The position numbers were made by a program, and so were the translations under genes. 64,000 bases of DNA. Origin: Longivirga sp036510975 (GTDB taxonomy: Bacteria; Actinomycetota; Actinomycetes; S36-B12; CAIYMF01). The stretch covers positions 1-64,000 of the forward strand of contig DATCCY010000057.1 of the NCBI GenBank assembly GCA_036510975.1, written 5' to 3'. Under the pieces are notes generated by a model. It saw only the letters and a list, made by a program, of their open reading frames with translations. It was not told the DNA's origin and made no database searches. Shown one piece after another: positions 9,028 through 17,447 of this stretch; position 1 is the first letter of the stretch, and every line of letters begins with the position of its first letter.

Positions 9028-10402
9028 GTTCCGCATGCCCTCCCTCGGCGCCGACATGACCGAGGGCACCCTGCTCGAGTGGCTCGTCGGCCCCGGGGAC
9101 CTCGTGCACCACGGTCAGATCGTCGCTGTGATCGACACGGTGAAGTCGGCCGTCGACATCGAGGCGTTCGAGGACGGCGAGATCGAGTCGCTGCTCGTCG
9201 AGCCGGGCACGACGGTCGCCGTCGGCACCCCACTCGCCCGGATCACCAGGGTCGAGGACACCGCCGTCGCCGCGCCGGCACCTGCGCCGACCCCTCCGGC
9301 GCGGGGGGCCGTGACGCCGGAGCCCGGCCGCGCGGCGACATCCCCGGTCGTGCGCCATCTCGCGCACGACCTCGGCGTCGACCTCGACCACGTCCCCGGC
9401 ACCGGGCCGGGCGGCGCGCTCACGCGCCATGACGTCGAGGCGGCGGCCGCCTCCACGCCGGAGCCCGGACCGGCTCCGGCACCGCGACCGTCGGCCCGGG
9501 AGGGGACACGCGTCCCCGCGTCCCCGCTCGCACGCAGCAGGGCGGCAGAGCTCGGCGTCGACCTCATCGACGTCCACGGCACGGGGCACGGCGGCGCGGT
9601 GGTCGTCGCCGACGTCGAGGCTGCGGCCCGAGGGACGTCGGGCAGGGCCGCTCCGACCGGAAGGGCGACGCAGCCCGCTCCGCGGCCGCGAGCGGCTGTG
9701 TCGCGGACCGCAGAGCTGCGGACCGACGCGCGCAAGGACGCGATGCAGGCGGCGACGGGCGCTCTCATGGCGCGGTCGAAGCGCGAGATACCGCACTACT
9801 ACCTCGAGTCCACGATCGACCTGGCCCCAGCGCTCGGCTCGCTCTCGCGGCACAACGACGGCCGGGCGAGCGCGGAGCGCGTGCTCCCGGCCGCGCTGCT
9901 GCTCACGGCCACGGCACGGTCGCTGCGCACGGTGCCGGAGCTCAACGGGTTCTACGGCGAGCACGGGTTCGAGCAGCGCGACGAGGTCGATCTCGGTGTC
10001 GCGGTGTCGTTGCGCGGCGGCGGTCTCGTCGTGGCCAACCTGCGCGGGGCCGAGGAGAACTCGGTCGACGAGCTGATGGTCCGGCTCAAGGACATCGCGG
10101 TGCGCGCCCGCGCGGGGAGGCTGACCGGGTCCGAGATGTCGGTCCCCACCGTGACCGTGACCAACCTCGGGGACCAGGGCGCCGACCTCGTGCACGGCGT
10201 CATCTACCCGCCGCAGGTCGCCCTGGTGGGCTTCGGCCGCATCGTGGAGCGGCCGTGGGCGGTCGGCGGCATGCTCACAGTCCGCCCTGTCGTCGTCGCG
10301 ACGCTGGCCGCTGACCACCGGGTCACCGACGGACATCGCGGAAGCCGTTTCCTGGCGGCGCTCGACGCCGCCCTGCAGAACCCGGAGGAGCTGTGGACGT
10401 GA
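9020..10402 (+). CDS. Dihydrolipoamide acyltransferase (E2) with two E3-binding domains
   Basis: The 460-residue E2 starts at GTG 9020. Residues 1-80 form a lipoyl domain with the lipoylated Lys42 in DTVKSAVDIE. Two peripheral-subunit-binding-like domains follow, separated by Ala-Pro linkers: about 108-143 (SPVVRHLAHDLGVDLDHVPG) and about 168-203 (SPLARSRAAELGVDLIDVHG). The catalytic domain fills about 235-460 and ends with DHRVTDGHRGSRFL, containing the active-site His. A single E3-binding domain is usual in bacterial E2 chains, so the tandem copy is notable. It would transfer the acyl group from E1 to CoA or possibly to the ACP encoded next, whose gene overlaps it by 10 bp. Confidence 0.92.
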   Translation: MGEFRMPSLGADMTEGTLLEWLVGPGDLVHHGQIVAVIDTVKSAVDIEAFEDGEIESLLVEPGTTVAVGTPLARITRVEDTAVAAPAPAPTPPARGAVTPEPGRAATSPVVRHLAHDLGVDLDHVPGTGPGGALTRHDVEAAAASTPEPGPAPAPRPSAREGTRVPASPLARSRAAELGVDLIDVHGTGHGGAVVVADVEAAARGTSGRAAPTGRATQPAPRPRAAVSRTAELRTDARKDAMQAATGALMARSKREIPHYYLESTIDLAPALGSLSRHNDGRASAERVLPAALLLTATARSLRTVPELNGFYGEHGFEQRDEVDLGVAVSLRGGGLVVANLRGAEENSVDELMVRLKDIAVRARAGRLTGSEMSVPTVTVTNLGDQGADLVHGVIYPPQVALVGFGRIVERPWAVGGMLTVRPVVVATLAADHRVTDGHRGSRFLAALDAALQNPEELWT

Positions 10403-10644
10403 CGACGGCACGCGACACGGTCATCGGCCTGATCGGCGAGATCGCACCCGAGGCGGACCTGGCCTCGGTGCCGGGCGACGCCGACCTGCGCGAGGCGGTC
10501 GACCTCGACTCGCTCGACTTCCTCACCCTCGTGGAACGCCTGCACGAGACCACCGGAGTCGACGTGCCCGAGATGGACTACGACCAGGTACGCACGCTCG
10601 ACGGACTTGTCGGCTACCTCGTCCGACACTCCGACAGCGGCTGA
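10393..10644 (+). CDS. Stand-alone acyl carrier protein
   Basis: The 83-residue acidic protein has the four-helix acyl carrier protein pattern with the phosphopantetheine attachment Ser40 in LDSLDF. The start is GTG 10393, inside the last codons of E2, so the two products should be made together. It is not the FabD/FabF-linked housekeeping ACP. Its place at the end of a ligase-E1-E2 operon suggests it receives or carries the acyl group those enzymes make. Precedents for E1/E2-like loading of an ACP exist in quinocarcin-type and tetronate pathways; here the role is inferred. Confidence 0.88.
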   Translation: MDVTTARDTVIGLIGEIAPEADLASVPGDADLREAVDLDSLDFLTLVERLHETTGVDVPEMDYDQVRTLDGLVGYLVRHSDSG

Positions 10645-10655
10645 CGCCCCCGACG

Positions 10656-12158
10656 ATGGGACCGGTGACGACGATGGACGGGTCGGCGGAACGGACGGCG
10701 ACGACGTTGCGGCTTCCGGCCGAGGTCCGCGAGACGCACAGCGGGATCGTCGTCCTGGCGGGCGATCTGGCCTGCAAGGTGAAGAAGCCGGTGGACCTCG
10801 GGTTCCTGGACTTCCGCTCGGAGGCGGCGAGGCACCGGGCCTGTCGGCGCGAGCTGGAGCTCAACCGGCGGTTGGCCCCGGACGTCTACCTCGACGTCCT
10901 CGCCCTGCGCGGCAGCGACGGTCGGGTGGTCGAGCACGCCGTGCTGATGCGGCGTATGCCCGACGCCCTGCGACTCTCCGAGCTGGTCACCCAGGGGGCG
11001 GACGTCGACGACCACCTGCGGGCTCTCGCCCGGGTCGTCGCCGCCTTCCACGCGACGGCGAGGCGGGGGCCGCGCATCGCCGTCGAAGGGCGCGCCCGGG
11101 CGCTGCGGCGACGCTGGTCGGCCAACATCGCCGAGACCGTCGAGTTCCGCGGCACCGTCCTCGAGCCGTCCGTGCACGACGAGATCGCGGCCCGGGCGCT
11201 GTCCTACGTCGACGGCCGCGCCGCGCTGCTGTCCGAGCGCGCCACGGGCGGGCTCGTCGTGGACGGTCACGGCGACCTCATCGCCGAGGACGTGTTCTGC
11301 CTGCCGGACCACCCCCGGATCCTCGACTGCCTCGAGTTCGACGACCGGCTGCGCTACGTCGACGTCCTCGACGACATCGCCTTCCTCGCCATGGATCTCG
11401 AGCGGCTCGGGCGCCCCGAGCTCGGTGAGCGTCTGCTCGCGTACTACGCCGAGTTCAGCGGCACCCCGCAGCCGCCGTCGCTCGCGCACCACTACGTCGC
11501 CTACCGCGCCTACGTCCGCGCCAAGGTCGCGTGCATCCGGACCGCGCAGGGGGCGGCGTCATCCGCGGACGAGGCGCGTGCGCTCGCGGACCTGACCCTG
11601 CGCCACCTGCGCGCGGGCGAGGTCTCGCTCGTCCTCGTCGGCGGGGCGCCCGGGACCGGGAAGACCACGCTGTCGGCAGCGCTGGCCGACCGGATCGGCG
11701 GCGTGCTGCTCACCAGCGACAACGTCCGGTGCGAGCTGCCGCTGGGTCCGGGCGAGGACCGCTACAGCGACGCCGCGAAGGCCGAGACCTACCGCGAGCT
11801 GCTGCGCCGCAGCCGACTGGCCCTGGCGCGCGGGGAGTCGGTCGTGGCCGACGCGACCTGGGCGACGACGACGACCCGCGAGGCCGCGGCGACGGTCGCC
11901 CGGATCACCCGCAGCCGGCTCGTCGCACTCGAGTGCCGGCTCCCCCGGTCCGTCGCCGCCGCGCGCGCGCAGCGACGGCTGGATGCGCACGCCGCAGCGT
12001 CCGAGGCGGGCGCCGAGGTGGCGCTGCGGCTCGCCACCCAGCGCGACCCGTGGCCGGCCGCGACCGGGATCGACACCGCCGAGACCGGCCCGGCCCTCGA
12101 CGCCGCACTGCTCGCCGTCGCACCCCGGCCCATCGCGCCGGGTCGGGACGCACTCTGA
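10656..12158 (+). CDS. Aminoglycoside-phosphotransferase-like / P-loop ATPase fusion
   Basis: The 500-residue protein joins two domains. The N-terminal part (about 30-320) is kinase-like, with a Brenner-type catalytic segment VDGHGDLIAEDVF and a following acidic motif LDCLEFDDRLRYVDVLDDIAF. The C-terminal part (about 325-500) is a P-loop nucleotide kinase-like domain with Walker A GGAPGTGKTT and LLTSDNVR. This fusion is a recognised actinobacterial and proteobacterial family of unknown substrate, often near stress or dormancy genes. It begins 11 bp after the ACP gene, but its function does not connect obviously with that operon. The start could also be ATG 10674. Confidence 0.8.
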   Translation: MGPVTTMDGSAERTATTLRLPAEVRETHSGIVVLAGDLACKVKKPVDLGFLDFRSEAARHRACRRELELNRRLAPDVYLDVLALRGSDGRVVEHAVLMRRMPDALRLSELVTQGADVDDHLRALARVVAAFHATARRGPRIAVEGRARALRRRWSANIAETVEFRGTVLEPSVHDEIAARALSYVDGRAALLSERATGGLVVDGHGDLIAEDVFCLPDHPRILDCLEFDDRLRYVDVLDDIAFLAMDLERLGRPELGERLLAYYAEFSGTPQPPSLAHHYVAYRAYVRAKVACIRTAQGAASSADEARALADLTLRHLRAGEVSLVLVGGAPGTGKTTLSAALADRIGGVLLTSDNVRCELPLGPGEDRYSDAAKAETYRELLRRSRLALARGESVVADATWATTTTREAAATVARITRSRLVALECRLPRSVAAARAQRRLDAHAAASEAGAEVALRLATQRDPWPAATGIDTAETGPALDAALLAVAPRPIAPGRDAL

Positions 12159-12204
12159 CCGCGCGCTGCGGTCGACCACCGACCGCGCACTGCGGTGGAC
12201 CGCC
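12157..12204. repeat. 24-bp tandem duplication between convergent genes
   Basis: Copies at 12157-12180 and 12181-12204 agree at 21 of 24 positions. Each can form a small hairpin, GACCGC with GCGGTC in the first copy. The pair overlaps the stop of the upstream gene and fills the space before the convergent esterase gene, so it may act as a bidirectional terminator. Confidence 0.7.
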
Positions 12205-12216
12205 GCCGGCCGCGGG

Positions 12217-13539
12217 TCAGAAGCCGGTCGGCTCCGTCTCGTACTCCGGCTCGGCGGGAGGGGGCTCGTGGTGCAGCGGCGTCAGCGCGGTCGTCGTGTC
12301 GAACCAGAGCAGGGCGTCGTAGCGCCCGCCCATCACCGTGGGGACGTAGTTGCCGGCCTCGCGCGACGGGTCGTAGACCACCCCGACGGCGCGATGGCCC
12401 GACCGCGCCGCGAGCCACGGGCCCGACCTGTCGTCGGGGAAGACGAGCGAGGCGTTCCCCGCGAGGCTCTCGTGCAGCAGTGCCTCGTGGCTGCCGCGCC
12501 GGGACTCGGGGAGACCGAACACCCGTTCCGGATCGCCCCACGTGCGTGCCGCGAGCACCGAGCCACGGTGCGAGGCGAACCCGACGAGCACCACGCCGTC
12601 GTCGGCGTGCCGCTCGCGCATCAGCTGGCCGACGTTCACCAGACCGTCCCGGGCCATGTCGGTCGCCCGGGCGTCGCCGACATGGGTGTTGTGCTCCCAG
12701 ACCAGGCCCTTCGAGGTCGGGCCGAGGTGGGAGGAGATCCGATCGATGGTGTCGGCCATGTGGTGGTCGCGGACGTTCCACGACGTGCGGTCGCCGCGGA
12801 CCATCGCGCGGTAGTAGCTCTCGGCGTCGGCCGCGGCCTCCGCGTTGCGTGCGGCGTCGAAGGCGAGCTCGTCGTCACCCGGGCGGACCCGCACCCGTCG
12901 CCTCACCTCGGTGAGGAGGGCGACCACCTCGGCCTCGCACGACTCGGGGACCAGCCGCGTGGCGCGCGCGTAGCGGTGCGGATCCTCGTCGTAGGGCATG
13001 AAGCACCGCCACGCCCGCAGGGCAGTGGGCAAGGCGTCCGGGTCGTGCTGGCCGAGCCAGGACATCGTCGCGCGCAACGAGTCCCACAGCGAGTAGACGT
13101 CGAGGCCGTAGAAGCCGACGCGACGGTCCGGTGGCCGGGCGAGGTTGGTCTCGCGCAGCCAGACGAGGAACTCCGCGACGTCCCGGTTGGCCCACATCCA
13201 GGTCGGCCAGCGGGCGAACCTGGCCAGCAGCCGATGCACGTCGAGGTCCTGGTCGGCCTGACCGCGCACCCACCGGTTGATCCGCCAGCAGTCGGGCCAG
13301 TCGCCCTCGACGCCGATCCAGGCGACGTCGCGCTCCTCGATCAGCCGCCGGCTCAGCAGGGCACGCCATCGGTAGTACTCGTGCGTGCCGTGCGACGCCT
13401 CGCCGAGGCAGACGTAGCGCGCGTCGCCGACCCGCTCCACGACCGGGTCGAGGTCGTCGGTCGTCGCCAGCGGCCTCGCGAGCGAGCGCAGCTCCGCCAT
13501 CGCCTGGTCGTACGACGGGCCGGCAGCGGTGACCGTCAT
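12217..13539 (-). CDS. Erythromycin-esterase family protein
   Basis: The 440-residue protein shows the EreA/ChaN-like fold signatures: LGEASHGTHEYYRWRALLSRRLIEE near residue 35, GVEGDWPDCWRINRWV, the internal GFYGLDVYSLW, and the C-terminal HNTHVGDARATDM and GFASHRGSVLAA with conserved His residues. Erythromycin esterases open macrolide lactones, but most family members have no proven substrate and resistance should not be assumed. ATG 13539 was chosen because it overlaps the upstream phosphoribosyltransferase stop as ATGA and precedes the conserved region; a longer reading lacks family similarity. Coupling to a phosphoribosyltransferase-hydrolase gene is a recurrent arrangement. Confidence 0.85.
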   Translation of the reverse strand: MTVTAAGPSYDQAMAELRSLARPLATTDDLDPVVERVGDARYVCLGEASHGTHEYYRWRALLSRRLIEERDVAWIGVEGDWPDCWRINRWVRGQADQDLDVHRLLARFARWPTWMWANRDVAEFLVWLRETNLARPPDRRVGFYGLDVYSLWDSLRATMSWLGQHDPDALPTALRAWRCFMPYDEDPHRYARATRLVPESCEAEVVALLTEVRRRVRVRPGDDELAFDAARNAEAAADAESYYRAMVRGDRTSWNVRDHHMADTIDRISSHLGPTSKGLVWEHNTHVGDARATDMARDGLVNVGQLMRERHADDGVVLVGFASHRGSVLAARTWGDPERVFGLPESRRGSHEALLHESLAGNASLVFPDDRSGPWLAARSGHRAVGVVYDPSREAGNYVPTVMGGRYDALLWFDTTTALTPLHHEPPPAEPEYETEPTGF

Positions 13540-14849
13540 GGGTCCACCTCCCCGCGAGGCTCCTGCCGGGCGGGCCCCAGATGCAGGACGAACCAGTCGC
13601 GCGCGAGCTCGGCCGCCCGCGCGAGCGTCCCCGGCTCCTCGAACAGGTGCGTCGCACCCGGCACCACGGCCAGCTCGGTGAGACAGGTCATGCGGGACCG
13701 GGCCCACCTGTTGAGCTCGAGGACGGCATCGTCGTCCCCGCCGACGATGAGCAGGGTCGGTGCGCGCACATCACCCAGCACCGGACCCGCGAGGTCGGGG
13801 CGCCCGCCGCGGCTCACCACGGCCGCGACGGAGCCGCTCCCGGCCGCGGCCCACAGCGCCGCGGCAGCACCCGTGCTCGCCCCGAAGTAGCCCAGGGGCA
13901 ACCCGGCGACGCCGGGACGGGTCGCCAGCCACTCGGTGGCCGTCTCGAGCCGCGCTGCGAGCTCCTCGATGTCGAAGACGAGCGCGCGGTCGCCCTCCTC
14001 GTCGCGGGTGAGCAGGTCCATCAGCAGCGTCCCGACCCCCGCGTCCTGCAAGACCCTCGCGACGTACTGGTTGCGGGGGCTGTGCCGGCTGCTGCCGCTG
14101 CCGTGCGCGAACACGACCACGCCGCAAGCCGACGGCGGGACACAGAGACGGCCCTCGAGCCGACGTCCGCCGAAGGCGATGCTCACGTCCTCGTCGCACG
14201 AGGTGCGCGGCGTCGCGGACGCCGCCTCGAGCAGCGCCACCACCTCCTCGTCCCTCGTGGCCGAGAAGTCGTCGTAGTAGGAGCCGACCGCGGCGAACCC
14301 ACGCGGCGCGGACAGGCACACGACCTCGTCGGCGTCGGTCAGCCGGCTCCTCGCATCCGGTGCGGCCACGGGCGCGGCGACGACGACGCGCCGGGCGCCG
14401 AGGTGGCGCGCGACGAGGCAGGCCGCGCGTGCCGTCGACCCGGTCGCGACGCCGTCGTCGACGATGAGCGCCGTCCTCCCGCGCAGGTCCAGGCGTGGGC
14501 GTCCGGGCCGGAACCTCGCGACGCGTGCCTCGAGCTCGGCGCGCTCCCGTTCCTCGACCCGGGCGAGGTCCGTCGCGGCGACGCCGGTGGCCCGCAGGAC
14601 GGCCTCGTCGAGGACCCGCACCCCGTCCTCGCCGAGGGCACCCATCGCGAGCTCGGGCTGGGCAGGGACGCCGAGCTTGCGGACGACGATCACGTCCAGC
14701 GGTGCTCCCAGCGCACGGGCCACCTCGGCCGCCACCGGGACGCCGCCACGAGGCAGCCCGAGCACCACGAGGTCCGGTCCCCGGAACCGGACCAGCTCCT
14801 CGGACAGACGACGGCCCGCATCGACACGGTTCGCGAAGGAGATCATCAC
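13536..14849 (-). CDS. Phosphoribosyltransferase-alpha/beta hydrolase fusion
   Basis: The 437-residue protein has an N-terminal type I phosphoribosyltransferase domain (about 1-215) with the PRPP-binding loop ALIVDDGVATGSTA. A C-terminal dienelactone-hydrolase-like domain (about 225-437) has oxyanion region VVFAHGSGSSRHSPRNQ, nucleophile elbow GASTG, acid IVGGDDDAV and His in PGATHLFEEPG. The two domains also occur as separate genes in other bacteria. The substrate of the fused enzyme is unknown. GGAGG lies 9 bp before ATG 14849 on the coding strand. It is first in a two-gene operon with the esterase-family gene, divergent from the epimerase. Confidence 0.88.
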   Translation of the reverse strand: MMISFANRVDAGRRLSEELVRFRGPDLVVLGLPRGGVPVAAEVARALGAPLDVIVVRKLGVPAQPELAMGALGEDGVRVLDEAVLRATGVAATDLARVEERERAELEARVARFRPGRPRLDLRGRTALIVDDGVATGSTARAACLVARHLGARRVVVAAPVAAPDARSRLTDADEVVCLSAPRGFAAVGSYYDDFSATRDEEVVALLEAASATPRTSCDEDVSIAFGGRRLEGRLCVPPSACGVVVFAHGSGSSRHSPRNQYVARVLQDAGVGTLLMDLLTRDEEGDRALVFDIEELAARLETATEWLATRPGVAGLPLGYFGASTGAAAALWAAAGSGSVAAVVSRGGRPDLAGPVLGDVRAPTLLIVGGDDDAVLELNRWARSRMTCLTELAVVPGATHLFEEPGTLARAAELARDWFVLHLGPARQEPRGEVDP

Positions 14850-15198
14850 CGCACACCTCCAGACGCGTCACCGGGTACCGGCGGCGCTGGCCAAGGACAT
14901 GTCCTCGTGGTGCTCCTCCAGTGTCGCACCGGAGCGTGTGCCGTCGCGTTCCCGGTATCCGGGACTCAACGGCGGGTGCGCCGTCGCTCGCCGGCGCGTC
15001 GCAGCGCGCGGTCCGCGGTCAGCGGCGGCGCCCCGTGCTCGACCATGGCTCTCACCACCATTCCGGACTCACGCTGCCACGTCGGCCCGGCGTTCGCTCG
15101 CCGCTGCCCCGCCCGCGGCCGCCTCCCCGCCCTCCCGAGCCCGGCCGCGGGGTCGGCCGCGCCGGGCATCCCGGCCCGCACGCTGGCACGGTTGATCC
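14850..15198. other. Intergenic region between divergent genes
   Basis: The 349-bp gap separates divergent genes and should hold promoters for both. A palindrome CCCGG-TAT-CCGGG lies near 14952-14964. I see no coding frame with family-like content and no RNA gene. Confidence 0.4.
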
Positions 15199-16290
15199 AT
15201 GGTGTGTGCGGTCACGGGGGCTGCGGGTCAAATCGGCACCAACCTGGTGCGGGAGCTGCTCGCCGAGGGCCGCGACACGAGGATCATCGACCTGCGTGAG
15301 CCGGCCGCCCTCGTGGCGCTCGGTGCGGGCCTCGTCACCGCGGACGTCCGCGACCCGGTCGCCATGGCCGCGGCGCTGACCGGTGTGGACACCGTCTTCC
15401 ACCTCGCGGCAGTCATCTCGGTGACCGGGTCGAGGGGCGGCGTGGTCGAGGACGTCAACGTCAACGGCGTCCGGACGGTCGCCGAGGCGGCCTTGCGCGC
15501 GGGGGTCCGACGGCTTGTGCACTGCAGCTCGGTCCACGCGTTCGATCTGGAAGCCGTGCGGGGCCGACCGGTGGACGAGCAGGCGCCGCGCTCGCTGGCC
15601 CGGCGGCTCCCGGCGTACGACCGGTCCAAGGCGGCGGGTGAGGTGCAGCTGCGGAGGGTCGTCGAACAGGGGCTGGACGCGGTGGTGGTCAATCCCACCG
15701 GAGTGATCGGCCCGCGCGACGAGCAGCCGAGCCGGATGGGTCACTTCTTCCTGGCACTGGAGGCCGGTCAGCTGCCGGCGACGGTCGAGGGCGGGTTCGA
15801 CTGGGTCGACGTCCGGGACGTCGTGACCGCGCTGCTCGCGACCGAGACCCGGGGCCGCACCGGCGAGAACTACCTTGTCGGTGGTCACTACGCCACGACC
15901 CGCGAGCTGGCTGAGATCGCCCACGCCGTGACCGGCGTGGCCGCTCCACGGGTCGAGGTGCCGTTGTGGTTCGCCCGGCTGTGGTCCCCCGCCGCCACCC
16001 TCGTATCACGGACTCGCGAGCACCCCCTGCTCTACACCAGGGACAGCCTTCACGCCCTGGCCAGCATGCCCAGGGTCGACTCGTCCAAGGCACAACGCGA
16101 GCTCGGTCATCGCCCGAGGTCCACCCAGAGCACCGTCACCGACCTGTACGCGTGGTTCGCTCAGTCCGGCCTCCTCCGTGATCGACGTCGGCGAGGGCAC
16201 GGCGCGGACGGCCGGACGGGCGGCGCGAGAGCGACGGTGGACGACCCGGTGAGGTCGCTCGCGGCGCGCGGAGGACGCCACTCGGCGTAG
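15199..16290 (+). CDS. NAD-dependent epimerase/dehydratase (extended SDR)
   Basis: The 363-residue protein has the Rossmann motif TGAAGQIG at residues 6-13, an acidic residue after beta-2 (IIDLRE) favouring NAD, ADVRD, and the catalytic Y-x-x-x-K as YDRSK. VNPTGVIGPRD is typical of dihydroflavonol-reductase or 3beta-hydroxysteroid dehydrogenase-like extended SDRs. The last 35 residues are basic, low-complexity and outside the family domain. It is followed after 27 bp by the patatin-like gene in the same direction, so the pair may be an operon. The substrate cannot be told. Confidence 0.82.
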   Translation: MVCAVTGAAGQIGTNLVRELLAEGRDTRIIDLREPAALVALGAGLVTADVRDPVAMAAALTGVDTVFHLAAVISVTGSRGGVVEDVNVNGVRTVAEAALRAGVRRLVHCSSVHAFDLEAVRGRPVDEQAPRSLARRLPAYDRSKAAGEVQLRRVVEQGLDAVVVNPTGVIGPRDEQPSRMGHFFLALEAGQLPATVEGGFDWVDVRDVVTALLATETRGRTGENYLVGGHYATTRELAEIAHAVTGVAAPRVEVPLWFARLWSPAATLVSRTREHPLLYTRDSLHALASMPRVDSSKAQRELGHRPRSTQSTVTDLYAWFAQSGLLRDRRRRGHGADGRTGGARATVDDPVRSLAARGGRHSA

Positions 16291-16317
16291 CGTGGGACTG
16301 CGTCCAGAGGTGACCGC

Positions 16318-17415
16318 ATGCTCAGCTACCTCCTCGATCTCCCGCGTGTCCGGCAGTACCTGCTCCAGGCCGTCCGGGCCGGGATGGTGATCGAGTCGAC
16401 CCGGGCCGACATCGGCTTCCTGGGGCAGCTCAGACGCGGCCTGCTGCCCCTTCCCTTCGAACGACCGCCTGCCGACACGGACCCGTTCCCCCGTCTGCGG
16501 CACCGCACGCTGCCGGCGCTGGACGGCCGTCGCGTCGCGATCATCGCCACCGGTGGCAGCGGGGTCCTGGCCTCCGTCGTCGGGGTGGCCAGGGCGCTCG
16601 AGGAGTTCGGCGTCCGACCGGTCGGCTACGGCGTGTGCTCCGGCTCCGCGCTGTTCGGCGTCCCGCTCGCCGCCGGCATGAGCCCGGCGGAGGTTGCGGC
16701 CGCGACGCTCGCCCTGCGCGCTCGGGACTACATCGATCCCGACTGGTGGGCCCTGGCGTCGGCTCCGATGCGGCTGGGTCGTGGCTGGTCGGGGCTGCTG
16801 AGGGGCGATGCCCTGGAGCAGACGTACCGCCGCATGCTCGGCGACGTCACCCTCGGCGAGCTCCCGGTCCCGGTGTGGTTCCCCGCGTTCAACATCGAGG
16901 ACAACAGGCTCGAGTACCTCGGCCCGGACACCCACCCCGACCTGCCCGCCGCCCGCGCGGTCCGGCTGGCGCTCGGACTGCCCATCGCGATCCAGCCGAC
17001 CGAGCTCGACTCGGGATGGTGGCTCGACGGCGGGATCGTCGACATCCTTCCGTCGCCGCCGTTCTCGGCCACGGACCGCTGCGACCTGGCCCTCGTCGTG
17101 AACGGCTTCTACCGGCGCGGGTTCGAGGCTGATCGCGAGCCAAGCTGGCGCGAGTCCACCGCGAGCATCCTGCACATCGCGAACCAATCACGCACGATGC
17201 ACCACGTCCGCCTCGCGCGACGCAACTACGACGAGCTGTGCCGAGCCGTGCCGCAGGTCGTCGAGCTCACCCCCGTCGACTACGCGAAGGCCCAGGGCGC
17301 CGGGCTCTACGCCGAGTTCCTCGACAACCGGTCCTGGCCCGGCTACATGCGCGACGGCTACCACGCAGCGCGAGCCGCCCTGCTCGCGCTGCCGCCGCCC
17401 GGCGGCGCAGGCTGA
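16318..17415 (+). CDS. Patatin-like protein with Cys at the nucleophile position
   Basis: The 365-residue protein follows the patatin-like phospholipase plan. A glycine-rich oxyanion segment, IIATGGSGVLASVVG (about 75-90), precedes the nucleophile elbow, and the dyad Asp237 lies in LDGGIVDILP. At the elbow the sequence is GVCSG (residues 105-109), where the family has G-x-S-x-G, so residue 107 is Cys instead of Ser. It may be a thiol acyl hydrolase or an inactive lipid-binding relative. A good ribosome site, GAGGTGACC, precedes ATG 16318. It follows the epimerase in the same direction. Confidence 0.7.
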   Translation: MLSYLLDLPRVRQYLLQAVRAGMVIESTRADIGFLGQLRRGLLPLPFERPPADTDPFPRLRHRTLPALDGRRVAIIATGGSGVLASVVGVARALEEFGVRPVGYGVCSGSALFGVPLAAGMSPAEVAAATLALRARDYIDPDWWALASAPMRLGRGWSGLLRGDALEQTYRRMLGDVTLGELPVPVWFPAFNIEDNRLEYLGPDTHPDLPAARAVRLALGLPIAIQPTELDSGWWLDGGIVDILPSPPFSATDRCDLALVVNGFYRRGFEADREPSWRESTASILHIANQSRTMHHVRLARRNYDELCRAVPQVVELTPVDYAKAQGAGLYAEFLDNRSWPGYMRDGYHAARAALLALPPPGGAG

Positions 17416-17416
17416 G

Positions 17417-17447
17417 CCACCGCTCCCTGGCGCGGGGTGTGCGGTGG
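17417..17447. terminator. Bidirectional terminator hairpin
   Basis: CCACCGC (17417-17423) pairs with GCGGTGG (17441-17447) between the convergent patatin-like and nagA genes. The hairpin fills the whole intergenic space. Confidence 0.6.

Noticed and set aside
12217..13539. Macrolide resistance gene
   Set aside because: Only the broad erythromycin-esterase family is recognisable. The operon context gives no link to resistance.
13540..13707. 56-residue N-terminal extension of the esterase-family gene
   Set aside because: It overlaps the coding end of the upstream gene, is low-complexity, and the ATGA-coupled ATG at 13539 precedes the conserved domain.
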